In this document: piece after piece, positions 33,761 to 42,914 of the stretch
How positions within the stretch are numbered: the first letter of the stretch is position 1
Layout of the letters: each line of letters opens with the position of its first letter
Assembly (NCBI GenBank): GCA_019414665.1
Contig: DXLO01000007.1
Coordinates: 1 to 64,000 of the forward strand
Direction of reading: 5' to 3'
Length of the DNA: 64,000 nucleotides
DNA from: Bacteroides sp.
GTDB taxonomy: Bacteria > Bacteroidota > Bacteroidia > Bacteroidales > Bacteroidaceae
Notes under the pieces: generated by a model
The model's database searches: none
Told to the model about the DNA's origin: nothing
Seen by the model: only the letters and a program-made list of their open reading frames with translations
Position numbers and translations under genes: made by a program

Positions 33761-36700
33761 TTAGAATTGAACTTTTACATTAAAACCAATATTACGCAAA
33801 CTTGGCTGCATAAAATAGTCCACATTCATATAATAGTTACTTGAAGTAGCTGCAGACAATTCTGGATCGAAAGGAGCTTTACAATAAATCATCCACAAGT
33901 TACGTCCTACAACACCTAAAGTAACATTAGCTACATTCTTAAACCATTTTTTAGGCAGAGTATAGTTCAAGCTCAATTCCTGCAAACGTACATTTGTTGC
34001 ACTATACAAATAATAGCGAGCATATCCACCTTCACCTGTACCAATTGTCTGATAGTATTTCTGAGCATCAACCATACCATTATTAATAGGAATACCACCA
34101 TTATCACGAGCTGTAGCAGAAGCTTCAGATACACCGTAATAATCCAAAATACCTTGTGTTGCTGAATAAGCCAATCCACCAACTCGAGCAGATAAAACAA
34201 CTCCTAAATCAATACCTTTATAAGTAAAGTGGTTAGTCCATCCCAAATTGAAATCTGCATCCAAATCTCCAACTTTAGTCGGCGTAGAAGAAGATGTCAT
34301 TGAAAGATTTCCATTCTGGTCTACTTTAATGTTACCATTGTTGTCACGAGTTAACTGATTGTATACATAAATATCAGTCATTGAACCACCTTCTGTCAAA
34401 ATAACGCGGGGAGCAACATTTTCTTTTCCTAACCAACCAACAGGCATATTATCCATTTGAATTTCTTCTCCTGTTACAGGATTTATACTACCACTAGCCA
34501 AACGTACAACTTTATTACGATTCAATGTGAATGTTGCATTTGAAGACCATCCAAATCCAGCCCATTCATCCTGGAAGCCAAGAGCTAATTCCAGACCTTG
34601 GTTCTGTACGTTACCAGCTTGTACAATCGCTTTATTATAACCAGAAGAAGAAGGTATATCAACCTTAAATGTTTGATTTAAAGTATTTGACCGATAATAA
34701 GTTGCATCTAAATTGAAACGGTTTTCCCAGAACTTCAAATTAAGACCGATTTCCCAAGACTTAGTCTTTTCTGGTTTCATATTATCCATCGGGTATACAG
34801 TCGGATTTTCCCAGTTGTGAGTTTGAGCATTATATTCATAACCAGGATTTGTCAGATAACGATCAAATGATGAAGCTACAACTGTATATGAACCACGAAC
34901 CTTTGCATAAGTAATAACCTCTGGCAGTTCAAACATCTCAGACAATACAGCAGACAAACCAACTGATGGATAGAAGAAAGAAGCCTGATCAGAGAAAGCT
35001 AATTTAGAATCCCAGTCATTACGTCCTGTTAATGTTAAATACAACTGATTTCTCCAGCTTAACTCAGCACTGGCAAATACACTCTGAATTTCATCTTTGT
35101 ATCCTTGAGGATCCGGTTTGTAGTTAGCAGAGAAGTTAATGTTATTAATTTGGAAGAAATTCGGAATAATCAAGTCACCGGCAAGGAACAATTCATCCAT
35201 CGAAGTATGATAGATAGATGCACCAAAGTTTGCATTCAGTCTAAACTCACCAAAAGTTTTATCAATATTACCTAAAACATCAGCATACAGCGAACGTTCC
35301 TGGCGCATTGCATCTTCCAAACCACCATTCACACCACAGAAAGTAGTAAGAGTAGAAGCCGATTTTTCATTACGGTTACGATAATCTGAGTTATCCAAAT
35401 TTACACGTCCTGTAATATTGAACCAATCGGTAACTTTCCATTTTAAAGAAGCGCTCAACATATAACGTTTCTTTTCAGAAGTACGCAAAATTTTATTTTG
35501 AATCCAATACGGATTTTGTAAAGACATACCACCATCACCATATGGCCAATATTGCCTCATATATCCATAATCTGTATCATAACGTTCATACAAACGGATT
35601 TCATCGAAGTTATCACCACGAGGGAATAAATACAGAGCTGGCAATGGGTTGTAATACTGTCCCTGTGACACCATATTCTTATTATTCTGAATAATGTATT
35701 GAGCACCGATGTCCAAAGTCAAACGATCATTCAAGAAGTTTGTTGTATTACGAGCCGTAAAGTTATAACGGTTATAACTATTATTAGGAAGGATACCATC
35801 TGAATTTGTTGTAGATGCAGACAAATAAGTCTGGTTCTTTGAATTACCTGTAGATAAAGCAATTGAGTTAATGATGTTTGTTCCTACATTGAAGAAATCC
35901 GAAGGATCATATCTGTTAGCTGTAGCAGCTCCCCAGCTAAACAAACCTGAACTTGTACCATAACGATTTTGCATTTCAGGCATGATATATGCCTTAGAGA
36001 AAGTTGTACTGTTTGATACTGTAATATTAGTTTTTTCAGTCTGACCTTTCTTTGTAGTAATCAATACGACACCATTTGCAGCAGCAGAACCATACAAGGC
36101 AGCAGCAGAAGGACCAGTCATCATACTAACACTGGCAATATCATCCGGGTTCAAATCGGCAACAGCATCAGAGCCCCCCATATCACCGTACTGACCTTCA
36201 CCACCACTCGAACCTGTATTAAAGATAGGCACACCATCTATTACATACAAGGCATTGTTATCCTTTGTCAAAGATTTCATACCACGCATAACGACACGAG
36301 CAGCACCACCGGCACCGGTTGCACCGCTACTGATTTGTACACCAGCAACTTTACCAGCCAAAGAATTCATAAAGTTCGCATCTTTTACAGCAGTCAAAGC
36401 ATCACCTTTCACTTCCTGCACATTATAACTCAAAGCTTTCTGTGAACGCTTGATACCTAAGGCAGTTACGACAACCTCATCCAAGACTTCTGTGTCTTCC
36501 TTCATTACAATCTGTCCCAACTGAGGACGAACTGTCATTGTCTGAGTCTTATAGCCGATATAAGAAATCTCAAGAGTTGCTCCTTCATTCACAGACAAGG
36601 TAAAATTACCATCAATATCGGTAATAGTACCGTTTGTTGTTCCAACTTCAAGGATACTTACGCCAATCAAGGGCTCACCCTTTGCGTCAACTACCTGACC

Positions 36701-36844
36701 TGTTGTGGTAACCTTTGCCACTGAACTCGATGACAACGATTCATTTGATACTGAACTGCTACTTGATGAAGCATACAATGCTGCATTATGACCGGAAGCA
36801 ATCAGCAAGAACAAGAGTAATTTTGATAATTTACTTCGTTTCAT
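33761..36844 (-). CDS. susC: SusC/RagA family TonB-dependent glycan importer
   Basis: A 1027-residue outer-membrane transporter. Signal peptide 1-25, then a serine-rich stretch (about 26-42). Next is a carboxypeptidase-regulatory-like domain (about 48-125, GQVVDAKGEPLIGVSI, GTTNGTITDIDGNF), and the TonB-box region DEVVVTALGIKRSQK. The plug domain follows (about 130-265, MNSLAGKVAGVQI, ALYVIDGVPIF, AALYGSAAANGVVLITTKKG), then a long beta-barrel ending in an aromatic strand (FNVKVQF). It imports oligosaccharides with the adjacent SusD-like lid. Its own promoter box lies at 36900-36907, so the import operon can be transcribed independently of the two upstream GH20 genes. Confidence 0.97.
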   Translation of the reverse strand: MKRSKLSKLLLFLLIASGHNAALYASSSSSSVSNESLSSSSVAKVTTTGQVVDAKGEPLIGVSILEVGTTNGTITDIDGNFTLSVNEGATLEISYIGYKTQTMTVRPQLGQIVMKEDTEVLDEVVVTALGIKRSQKALSYNVQEVKGDALTAVKDANFMNSLAGKVAGVQISSGATGAGGAARVVMRGMKSLTKDNNALYVIDGVPIFNTGSSGGEGQYGDMGGSDAVADLNPDDIASVSMMTGPSAAALYGSAAANGVVLITTKKGQTEKTNITVSNSTTFSKAYIMPEMQNRYGTSSGLFSWGAATANRYDPSDFFNVGTNIINSIALSTGNSKNQTYLSASTTNSDGILPNNSYNRYNFTARNTTNFLNDRLTLDIGAQYIIQNNKNMVSQGQYYNPLPALYLFPRGDNFDEIRLYERYDTDYGYMRQYWPYGDGGMSLQNPYWIQNKILRTSEKKRYMLSASLKWKVTDWFNITGRVNLDNSDYRNRNEKSASTLTTFCGVNGGLEDAMRQERSLYADVLGNIDKTFGEFRLNANFGASIYHTSMDELFLAGDLIIPNFFQINNINFSANYKPDPQGYKDEIQSVFASAELSWRNQLYLTLTGRNDWDSKLAFSDQASFFYPSVGLSAVLSEMFELPEVITYAKVRGSYTVVASSFDRYLTNPGYEYNAQTHNWENPTVYPMDNMKPEKTKSWEIGLNLKFWENRFNLDATYYRSNTLNQTFKVDIPSSSGYNKAIVQAGNVQNQGLELALGFQDEWAGFGWSSNATFTLNRNKVVRLASGSINPVTGEEIQMDNMPVGWLGKENVAPRVILTEGGSMTDIYVYNQLTRDNNGNIKVDQNGNLSMTSSSTPTKVGDLDADFNLGWTNHFTYKGIDLGVVLSARVGGLAYSATQGILDYYGVSEASATARDNGGIPINNGMVDAQKYYQTIGTGEGGYARYYLYSATNVRLQELSLNYTLPKKWFKNVANVTLGVVGRNLWMIYCKAPFDPELSAATSSNYYMNVDYFMQPSLRNIGFNVKVQF

Positions 36845-36899
36845 AGATTAAGATTTAATTTGTTATTAAAAAAGGTATCCTATTTTTTTAAAGTAGATG

Positions 36900-36907
36900 C
36901 AAATATA
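36900..36907 (-). promoter_or_regulatory. susC operon promoter (-7 box)
   Basis: Minus-strand TATATTTG, 56 nt before the susC ATG. No TTG at the right distance, as expected if an activator is needed. Confidence 0.45.
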
Positions 36908-36966
36908 ATTATTTTATATTATCGATAGTATAAAAACAAAATAATTATATATACATTTTATAATAA

Positions 36967-37009
36967 TTAAATATCTTAAAAATGTTAAGAACAAATTTAA
37001 GATATTTAA
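36967..37009 (-). repeat. 14-bp perfect inverted repeat between GH20 and susC
   Basis: TTAAATATCTTAAA (36967-36980) and TTTAAGATATTTAA (36996-37009) with a 15-nt spacer, directly after the GH20 stop codon. It may be an attenuating hairpin or an operator; the T-run expected of a terminator is weak. Confidence 0.5.
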
Positions 37010-37016
37010 TTACCTA

Positions 37017-39074
37017 TCATTTCACAATGATTTCATCGACAAACTGTATACCATCTTTATATAAAGAATCAGCCATTGCCTGATATCTGATATATCGTGC
37101 ATCAGTTTCACCTTCCCAACTGAATTTTTTAAATGACACTGAATCATCTTTTTGAACCTGATGATCAATAGCAGTCAGTTGAGTATAATCTTTACCATCA
37201 ACAGAAGATGATATGACAACTTTTGATGGCATATATACATAAGGTCCCCAGATCTGCATGAAATCAGCAGATACAGAATGAATCTTTGTAACCTTCTCCA
37301 AGTCAATCACTACATCCATCCGATGATTATTTGCAAATCCCAGCCAACGTTTATCATTATAATTCCATCCTCCACGCAGACCATCAGTCAATGTTTTTTC
37401 TCCATTTGCCGGATAATTAGGCCAATACGGAATATTGAAAGTCACTTTTTTACCCAAAGCCAAATGTTCTACCGGCTGGCTATATTCTTTTCTATTACCT
37501 ATTTCCTTAGCATAATCAAAAGTATTATATCCTTTCTCTTTAAGTACCGGTATTATCTTTAATATTCTTTCGTGGAAAGAATCCCAAGATTTTTTTTCAG
37601 GTGCAGTCCATGCTACTTCCGACAAAGCAATGGCACGCGGATAAAGCATATATTCCATATGCTCATCAGTTGGAATATATTCTGCCCACAAATTTGCTTG
37701 GACTCCCAATATAAAATCTTGTTTGTCTGCACTAATAGAATCAGGAACAGGATTATAAGAATATACTTTTTCCAACGGCAGATAACCGCCAATAGCCTCA
37801 GGCTGAGAATATGGTGCATCCTGATAACTGTCGAAATAACAATATTCTCCAGGAGTCATAATTGCATGATGACCAGATAATACGGCATCAATTCCGCCTT
37901 GTTCACCACGCCATGACATAACAGTTGCATTAGGAGCTAATCCACCCTGAAGTATTTCATCCCATCCCAGCAAACTGCGTCCATGTTCGTTCAGGAAACG
38001 CTCCATGCGATGAATCAGATAACTCTGCAATTCATCAACATCCTTCAACCCTTCTTCTTTCATACGCTTCTGACATAACGGACAGCTTTTCCATGCAGCT
38101 TTCGAAGCTTCATCACCTCCAATATGAATATATTCGGAAGGGAACAACTCCATTACTTCTGTCAGCACATTTTCAAGAAATTCAAATGTCTTTTCATTGC
38201 CGACACAAAAATCAGACTGCTTTCCCGGTTCATGGGTACACGATAACTCCGGATATGCAGTAAGCACCTCTTCTGAATGAGAAGGCATTTCTATCTCTGG
38301 AATGATAGTGACACAATGTAACCGTGCATACTCTACCATCTCACGGATATCATCTTTTGTATAATAACCTCCTTGTGCTTCCGGATCTGTTTCTTCACAA
38401 TATCCTCTATCACCATTCCACCACTCTTTCCAAGTCTTTCCTTTACGCCATGCAGCCAACTGAGTTAAACGAGGATATTTATCAATAGCAATTCTCCATC
38501 CTGCTGCATCAGTAAGATGCAGATGCAATCTGTTAAATTTATAATGAGATAACAGATCTATCTGCTTCTTTACAAATTCTTTCGAACGGAAATGACGCGA
38601 AACATCAAGCATAATTCCTCGATAGGGAAAACGAGGTTCATCTACTATATCAACAAACTGTACACGTCCTTTACCCTGCTCCGCCAACTGGATTAAACTC
38701 TGTACCCCATAGAACAAACCTGCATCAGACAAAGCTTTTATAGAAACTCCATCTTCGCCCACATGTACAGAATAACCTTCGGGAGAAGAAATCCCCTCAA
38801 TAGCATCTACCAGTTCCAGACGAATAGAATTTGTCTTTGTATTATCCGCTTCGTACGATACTGGTAAGTTAGTCTCAGTAAATGCCGTTTTAACTATAGC
38901 CCAATCATCTTCATTTCCCTCAAAAGAAACACGAGTGTCCTTGTTCCATTCGAACGCACCGTTACCAAAAGAACATGAAAGCGGCAAAGGTGTTATAGCT
39001 ACTTCATCTTTCTTTGTACAGCTGCCAGCCAGCAACAGCACCAGACTCAAAAGAGCCAACAGTGATTTTTTCAT
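37017..39074 (-). CDS. GH20 beta-N-acetylhexosaminidase, lipoprotein (PUL, second copy)
   Basis: A 685-residue exo-hexosaminidase, shorter and more divergent than the other two copies. The lipoprotein signal ends LLAGSC (Cys19), followed by TKKDE. It has a GH20b domain (about 25-140) and the catalytic barrel (about 145-495) with HIGGDEASK carrying Asp321-Glu322, VMSWRGEQGG, and EIEMPSHSEEV, where the others have EIDLPGHMQAA. The C-terminus (about 540-685) is a discoidin-like sugar-binding domain. The chitobiase-type beta domain is missing. It begins 7 bp after the first GH20 gene, so the two are co-transcribed. Different specificity from the paralogs is likely. Confidence 0.94.
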   Translation of the reverse strand: MKKSLLALLSLVLLLAGSCTKKDEVAITPLPLSCSFGNGAFEWNKDTRVSFEGNEDDWAIVKTAFTETNLPVSYEADNTKTNSIRLELVDAIEGISSPEGYSVHVGEDGVSIKALSDAGLFYGVQSLIQLAEQGKGRVQFVDIVDEPRFPYRGIMLDVSRHFRSKEFVKKQIDLLSHYKFNRLHLHLTDAAGWRIAIDKYPRLTQLAAWRKGKTWKEWWNGDRGYCEETDPEAQGGYYTKDDIREMVEYARLHCVTIIPEIEMPSHSEEVLTAYPELSCTHEPGKQSDFCVGNEKTFEFLENVLTEVMELFPSEYIHIGGDEASKAAWKSCPLCQKRMKEEGLKDVDELQSYLIHRMERFLNEHGRSLLGWDEILQGGLAPNATVMSWRGEQGGIDAVLSGHHAIMTPGEYCYFDSYQDAPYSQPEAIGGYLPLEKVYSYNPVPDSISADKQDFILGVQANLWAEYIPTDEHMEYMLYPRAIALSEVAWTAPEKKSWDSFHERILKIIPVLKEKGYNTFDYAKEIGNRKEYSQPVEHLALGKKVTFNIPYWPNYPANGEKTLTDGLRGGWNYNDKRWLGFANNHRMDVVIDLEKVTKIHSVSADFMQIWGPYVYMPSKVVISSSVDGKDYTQLTAIDHQVQKDDSVSFKKFSWEGETDARYIRYQAMADSLYKDGIQFVDEIIVK

Positions 39075-39081
39075 ATAATCA

Positions 39082-41421
39082 TTAATTTAAAATTATTTCG
39101 TCTACCAATAAAAATGGAACCTTACCTGCATCCCAGTGCCAATCAGGCATACTCTTTTCACTGATTACCTTTATTTTAACATATGTAGCCTTACAAGGAT
39201 CAAATGAAAGCTCATGTTCTATAATTCCATCTGAGTCAGACTCCTGCATTTGCTTATACTCTTGAGAAGCAACTTCTTTATAATTCTTATTGTCGGAGGA
39301 TACAGAAACAGAAAAACCTCTGGCATCGAAAAGCCATGCATCTTTTCTGACATATACATGAACTGAAGCTGAGTTCAATATAGTTTCAGCCTGCATATTT
39401 ATGACAGCCTCCAAATCATTACCTGCTACAGTCAGCCATGCTCCTGTATCGAAACTATGATTACCATTTCTTCCGTCGACCAAAACGACCGGTCCGTCAG
39501 GGCTAAAACGGGATTCATTGGGCTGCAACAGCACAACAGGTTTCAAGGTAGCCTTATTGAAACGAATGGTATCAACAGATATTTTACTTGTACGGTCCGG
39601 ATGAACTGCCATTGTTTTTAATACAACAGACTGGTCTATCGTAAAAGGTTTTGTATATTTTAATGATTTTTCTGTTGGATCCTGACCATCAAGTGTATAA
39701 TAAATAGGATCATCGGCCATCGTACTTAACTGTACATTCAATACATGATTTACCGTATCAGCTTTCATGTCAACATTTACATCGTACACATGTGTAGCAC
39801 AATTCCAGCCATAACAATCGTATACAGCAACCAGATGAGGAACTCTCCGCAGAAAATCTTTATAATCTTTTTTAGAAGGATCAGTCCACTGAACTTCCGC
39901 AGCTGCTCCCAGACGAGGAAGAACCATATATTGAACCTGAGAGAATACAGGAATATATTCTGTCCATAAATTAGCCTGTACACCTTTTATATATTGTTGC
40001 TCTTCTTTTGTCAGTTCCTTAGGCATCGGTTCATAATTATAAGTCTTTTCAATAGGCAAATATCCACCGATAGCCAGAGGCTCATCTTCCACTTTCTTAG
40101 ACTGATAATAATCGAAATACAAATACGTATTGGGAGTCATTATCACATCGTGATGCTGATGAGCAGCTTCAATGCCTCCACTTTCACCAATCCACGACAT
40201 CAATGTAGCATCAGGCACCAAACCTCCTTCCAGTATCTCTGTCCAGCCAATGATACGTTTTCCTTTCTCTTTCAGATATTTTGCAGCTTCCTGAATCATA
40301 TAACTCTGCAAACGTTGTTCCTTTGTATGTTTGGCATCCGATTTCAATCCCAGACTCTTGATTCGCTCCTGACACTTCGGACACTTTTCCCAACGTACTT
40401 TCGGACACTCATCTCCGCCAATATGAATATATTCAGACGGGAATATATCAGCAACTTCAGACAACACGTCTTTTACAAACTGCAATGTAAAATCATTTCC
40501 TACACATAAAACATCCTGAGATACCCCCCATATCGTTCTTACTTCATAAGGTCCTCCGGTACAGCCCAATTCTGGATAAGCTGTCAGTGCAGCCTGCATA
40601 TGTCCCGGCAAATCAACTTCAGGAATGATAGTAATATGACGCTTGGCTGCATAATCAATTACATCACGCAATTCATCCTGAGTATAATATCCACCATAAG
40701 GTTTCCCATCGTATATACCACTATACCAACGACCGACTACCGTTTCTTTACGCTCTGAAGCAACAGACATCAGTTTGGGATATTTCTTTATTTCAATACG
40801 CCAGCCCTGATCATCAGTCAAATGCCAGTGGAAACGGTTAATATTATGCAGCGCGAGCATATCAATAAAAGTCTTGACTTCATCTACCGTATAGAAATGA
40901 CGAGCCACATCCAGCATCGCACCACGATAAGCAAACCGAGGCTTATCATAAATCTCTACTGCAGATAAATTCACGTTTATATCCTGAGCCACAGGTAAAG
41001 ATTTTCTTAAAGTCTGGATGCCATAAAAGACACCAGCTTCGGAAGCTCCGGAAATGCAAACTCTTTTATCATTAACAATCAATTTATATGCTTCTGCGTT
41101 ATCGTCACTCAGATCAAGAGTCAGGCAAATCGCTCCATCTACCGGCATACCAGCATGGGAAGTCAGCTTTACTCCTGTCTGTTTTTCTACATAATCAACC
41201 AAGAACTCTGCATTATCCTGCATCTTCTGATTGTTTTCAGGATATATAACAGCAACTCCGTCTTTCAACAAAAAAGAAGCATCTCCTTTACAATTTACAT
41301 CTAGTGGCTTGGGAATGATTTCATAATCAGAATTCAACGTTCTTTTTTCGGAGCATGCATAAAAACAAGTAGAAAACAATATACACAGCACGCCCATCAA
41401 ATTAAATGAAATCCTTTTCAT
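39082..41421 (-). CDS. GH20 beta-N-acetylhexosaminidase, lipoprotein (PUL, first copy)
   Basis: A 779-residue enzyme collinear with the copy at 26361-28694. The lipoprotein signal ends CFYAC (Cys23), then SEKRT. It has a GH20b domain (about 33-160), a GH20 barrel with HIGGDECPK (Asp337-Glu338), a chitobiase-type C-terminal domain (YYTLDGQDPTEK), and a discoidin-like end. The active-site motif reads LMSWIGESGG, with Ile411 where both other copies have Arg, which may alter substrate choice. It is first gene of the leftward locus, with a promoter at 41486-41515, and encodes no regulator upstream. Confidence 0.94.
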   Translation of the reverse strand: MKRISFNLMGVLCILFSTCFYACSEKRTLNSDYEIIPKPLDVNCKGDASFLLKDGVAVIYPENNQKMQDNAEFLVDYVEKQTGVKLTSHAGMPVDGAICLTLDLSDDNAEAYKLIVNDKRVCISGASEAGVFYGIQTLRKSLPVAQDINVNLSAVEIYDKPRFAYRGAMLDVARHFYTVDEVKTFIDMLALHNINRFHWHLTDDQGWRIEIKKYPKLMSVASERKETVVGRWYSGIYDGKPYGGYYTQDELRDVIDYAAKRHITIIPEVDLPGHMQAALTAYPELGCTGGPYEVRTIWGVSQDVLCVGNDFTLQFVKDVLSEVADIFPSEYIHIGGDECPKVRWEKCPKCQERIKSLGLKSDAKHTKEQRLQSYMIQEAAKYLKEKGKRIIGWTEILEGGLVPDATLMSWIGESGGIEAAHQHHDVIMTPNTYLYFDYYQSKKVEDEPLAIGGYLPIEKTYNYEPMPKELTKEEQQYIKGVQANLWTEYIPVFSQVQYMVLPRLGAAAEVQWTDPSKKDYKDFLRRVPHLVAVYDCYGWNCATHVYDVNVDMKADTVNHVLNVQLSTMADDPIYYTLDGQDPTEKSLKYTKPFTIDQSVVLKTMAVHPDRTSKISVDTIRFNKATLKPVVLLQPNESRFSPDGPVVLVDGRNGNHSFDTGAWLTVAGNDLEAVINMQAETILNSASVHVYVRKDAWLFDARGFSVSVSSDNKNYKEVASQEYKQMQESDSDGIIEHELSFDPCKATYVKIKVISEKSMPDWHWDAGKVPFLLVDEIILN

Positions 41422-41812
41422 ACAGCAAGTAAAGATTTAAGTATAACAAAATGGCAATTCCATCTATTTTTGCAATTACCTTATGCAAAGGTATAAATTT
41501 AAATAACAATAGCAAGAATATTAATTAAATATTTTAATAACAAACTAATCCTTATTTCTGTATTTAAATAATTATAACATATATAATTGACATCATCAAT
41601 ATATCAATAAAAGAAGCTCAATAGAAATTGCTGATAGAAATAAAAAACATATACAAAAAAGTTTATTCCTATTCTGATTTTTAAGGACTATTGCTGTTTA
41701 ATCAGCCAATAAGATAAAATCAGTCAATACAGATTCAAAAGCCAAAACCAGAAACAGAACTCAACAAAATAACCATCGGCTTATGCAGCATATATAATAA
41801 GGAGTATAAAAA
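41422..41812 (-). other. Intergenic region upstream of the PUL
   Basis: A 391-bp AT-rich gap between the first GH20 gene and the 3' end of the BASS transporter gene. Apart from the promoter at 41486-41515 I see no gene, hairpin terminator or regulator-binding repeat. Confidence 0.6.
41486..41515 (-). promoter_or_regulatory. Promoter of the two upstream GH20 genes
   Basis: Minus-strand TACCTTTG (41486-41493) with TTG (41513-41515) 19 bp upstream, 65 nt before the ATG. Confidence 0.55.
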
Positions 41813-42754
41813 TTACCCATTCCTTCTTTTCTTCCACAACTGCCAGCTATTGATTATGTTCTGCCATACCACATAACTCCCAGGAGCTATCGCCGATGCC
41901 GGATTCAAATAAGTGTATGCCATCCATATTGCAAGTACCGTATTTTTTTGTCCTAATGCCTGACCACCACTGATACGGTTGTCGTGTCGGCCACCAATAT
42001 ACTTTCCGAGCCAGAACTGCAACACACACACAACAAGAGCCCAGAAAGCAATCAGAAGTTCTTCACCCACAGAAATGTTTCCTTCAACAACCGAACGGGT
42101 AGTCTGTCCCATTACAATAATCAGAGCTAAGGCCCACAAATAAAAAGCCATATCTTTCAATCCTACAAGAAAACGGTGAACAGAAGGAAAGAAACGGCGC
42201 AAAAGGACAGCTGTAAAAAATGGGAACAACAGCAATGGAAAGACCTTTCCTAATATACGCAAAAAAGATTCTCCAAAAGCAATATCAGTTGGTTCTACCA
42301 AAGGAAAGACCAATGGAACCATGATAGCCGCAAGCAAATTTGACAACAATGTATAAGTAGTAAGCGCAGCAGCACTTCCTCCCAGCTTTCCAGTAATAAC
42401 AGCTGCTGCTGTAGCAGTAGGACAAATCAAACATACCATAGCTCCTTGCAATGCAGCACGCCAATATTCATCCAGCGGCAAAAAAAGCAACAGACATGCT
42501 ACTAGCAAACAAGACAGGAACTGGACAAGCAACAACCATCCCTGCCAGCATTGCGGAACAAGTTCTTTTACCTCAACCTTACAGAAAGTCAGTAACAACT
42601 GGGCAAAAATAAGAAATGGTGTAAGCCATGCTATCAGAATTTTCACAACCGACCGAGTCGGAGTCAGAAAATCGAATGTCGCAAAACAAAAATAACCTAT
42701 AACTCCTGCAAGCATTGCAAGAGGAAGTGTCCAATTCTTTATAAACTGTAACAT
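41813..42754 (-). CDS. Bile acid:sodium symporter (BASS) family transporter
   Basis: A 313-residue inner-membrane protein with nine to ten hydrophobic segments. BASS-type features are the CPTATAAAVITGKLGGSAA motif around the helix break and a second broken helix with GQALGQKNTVLAIWMAYTYL. Family members carry organic anions (bile acids, pantoate, pyruvate) with Na+; the substrate here is unknown. The ATG at 42754 (MLQFIKNW) is preferred to a GTG two codons upstream. Divergent from the amidase gene; promoter box at 42778-42785. It is not obviously connected to the neighbouring PUL. Confidence 0.82.
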   Translation of the reverse strand: MLQFIKNWTLPLAMLAGVIGYFCFATFDFLTPTRSVVKILIAWLTPFLIFAQLLLTFCKVEVKELVPQCWQGWLLLVQFLSCLLVACLLLFLPLDEYWRAALQGAMVCLICPTATAAAVITGKLGGSAAALTTYTLLSNLLAAIMVPLVFPLVEPTDIAFGESFLRILGKVFPLLLFPFFTAVLLRRFFPSVHRFLVGLKDMAFYLWALALIIVMGQTTRSVVEGNISVGEELLIAFWALVVCVLQFWLGKYIGGRHDNRISGGQALGQKNTVLAIWMAYTYLNPASAIAPGSYVVWQNIINSWQLWKKRRNG

Positions 42755-42777
42755 AATCACTCTGTTTATTCAACCGA

Positions 42778-42785
42778 CAAAAGTA
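42778..42785 (-). promoter_or_regulatory. BASS transporter promoter (-7 box)
   Basis: Minus-strand TACTTTTG, 24 nt before the ATG. Confidence 0.4.
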
Positions 42786-42890
42786 CGCAAAACCATCAAA
42801 ACATATTGTAATTTTAATTGTTTTTATAGGCGTTATCTACTGAAAACTAATTCTTGTCAATGTAAATAGAAACAGAGTGCAAAAAAAATA

Positions 42891-42898
42891 TTAACTTT
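42891..42898 (+). promoter_or_regulatory. Amidase-MCE operon promoter (-7 box)
   Basis: TAACTTTG. The predicted start near 42902 excludes the TTG start at 42897 and leaves a leader of about 13 nt to the ATG at 42915. Confidence 0.45.
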
Positions 42899-42914
42899 GC
42901 AACGAATGAACTAT

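Noticed and set aside
36845..37016. Invertible (phase-variable) promoter upstream of susC
   Set aside because: The inverted repeats are only 15 nt apart, so no promoter lies between them; no invertase gene is nearby.
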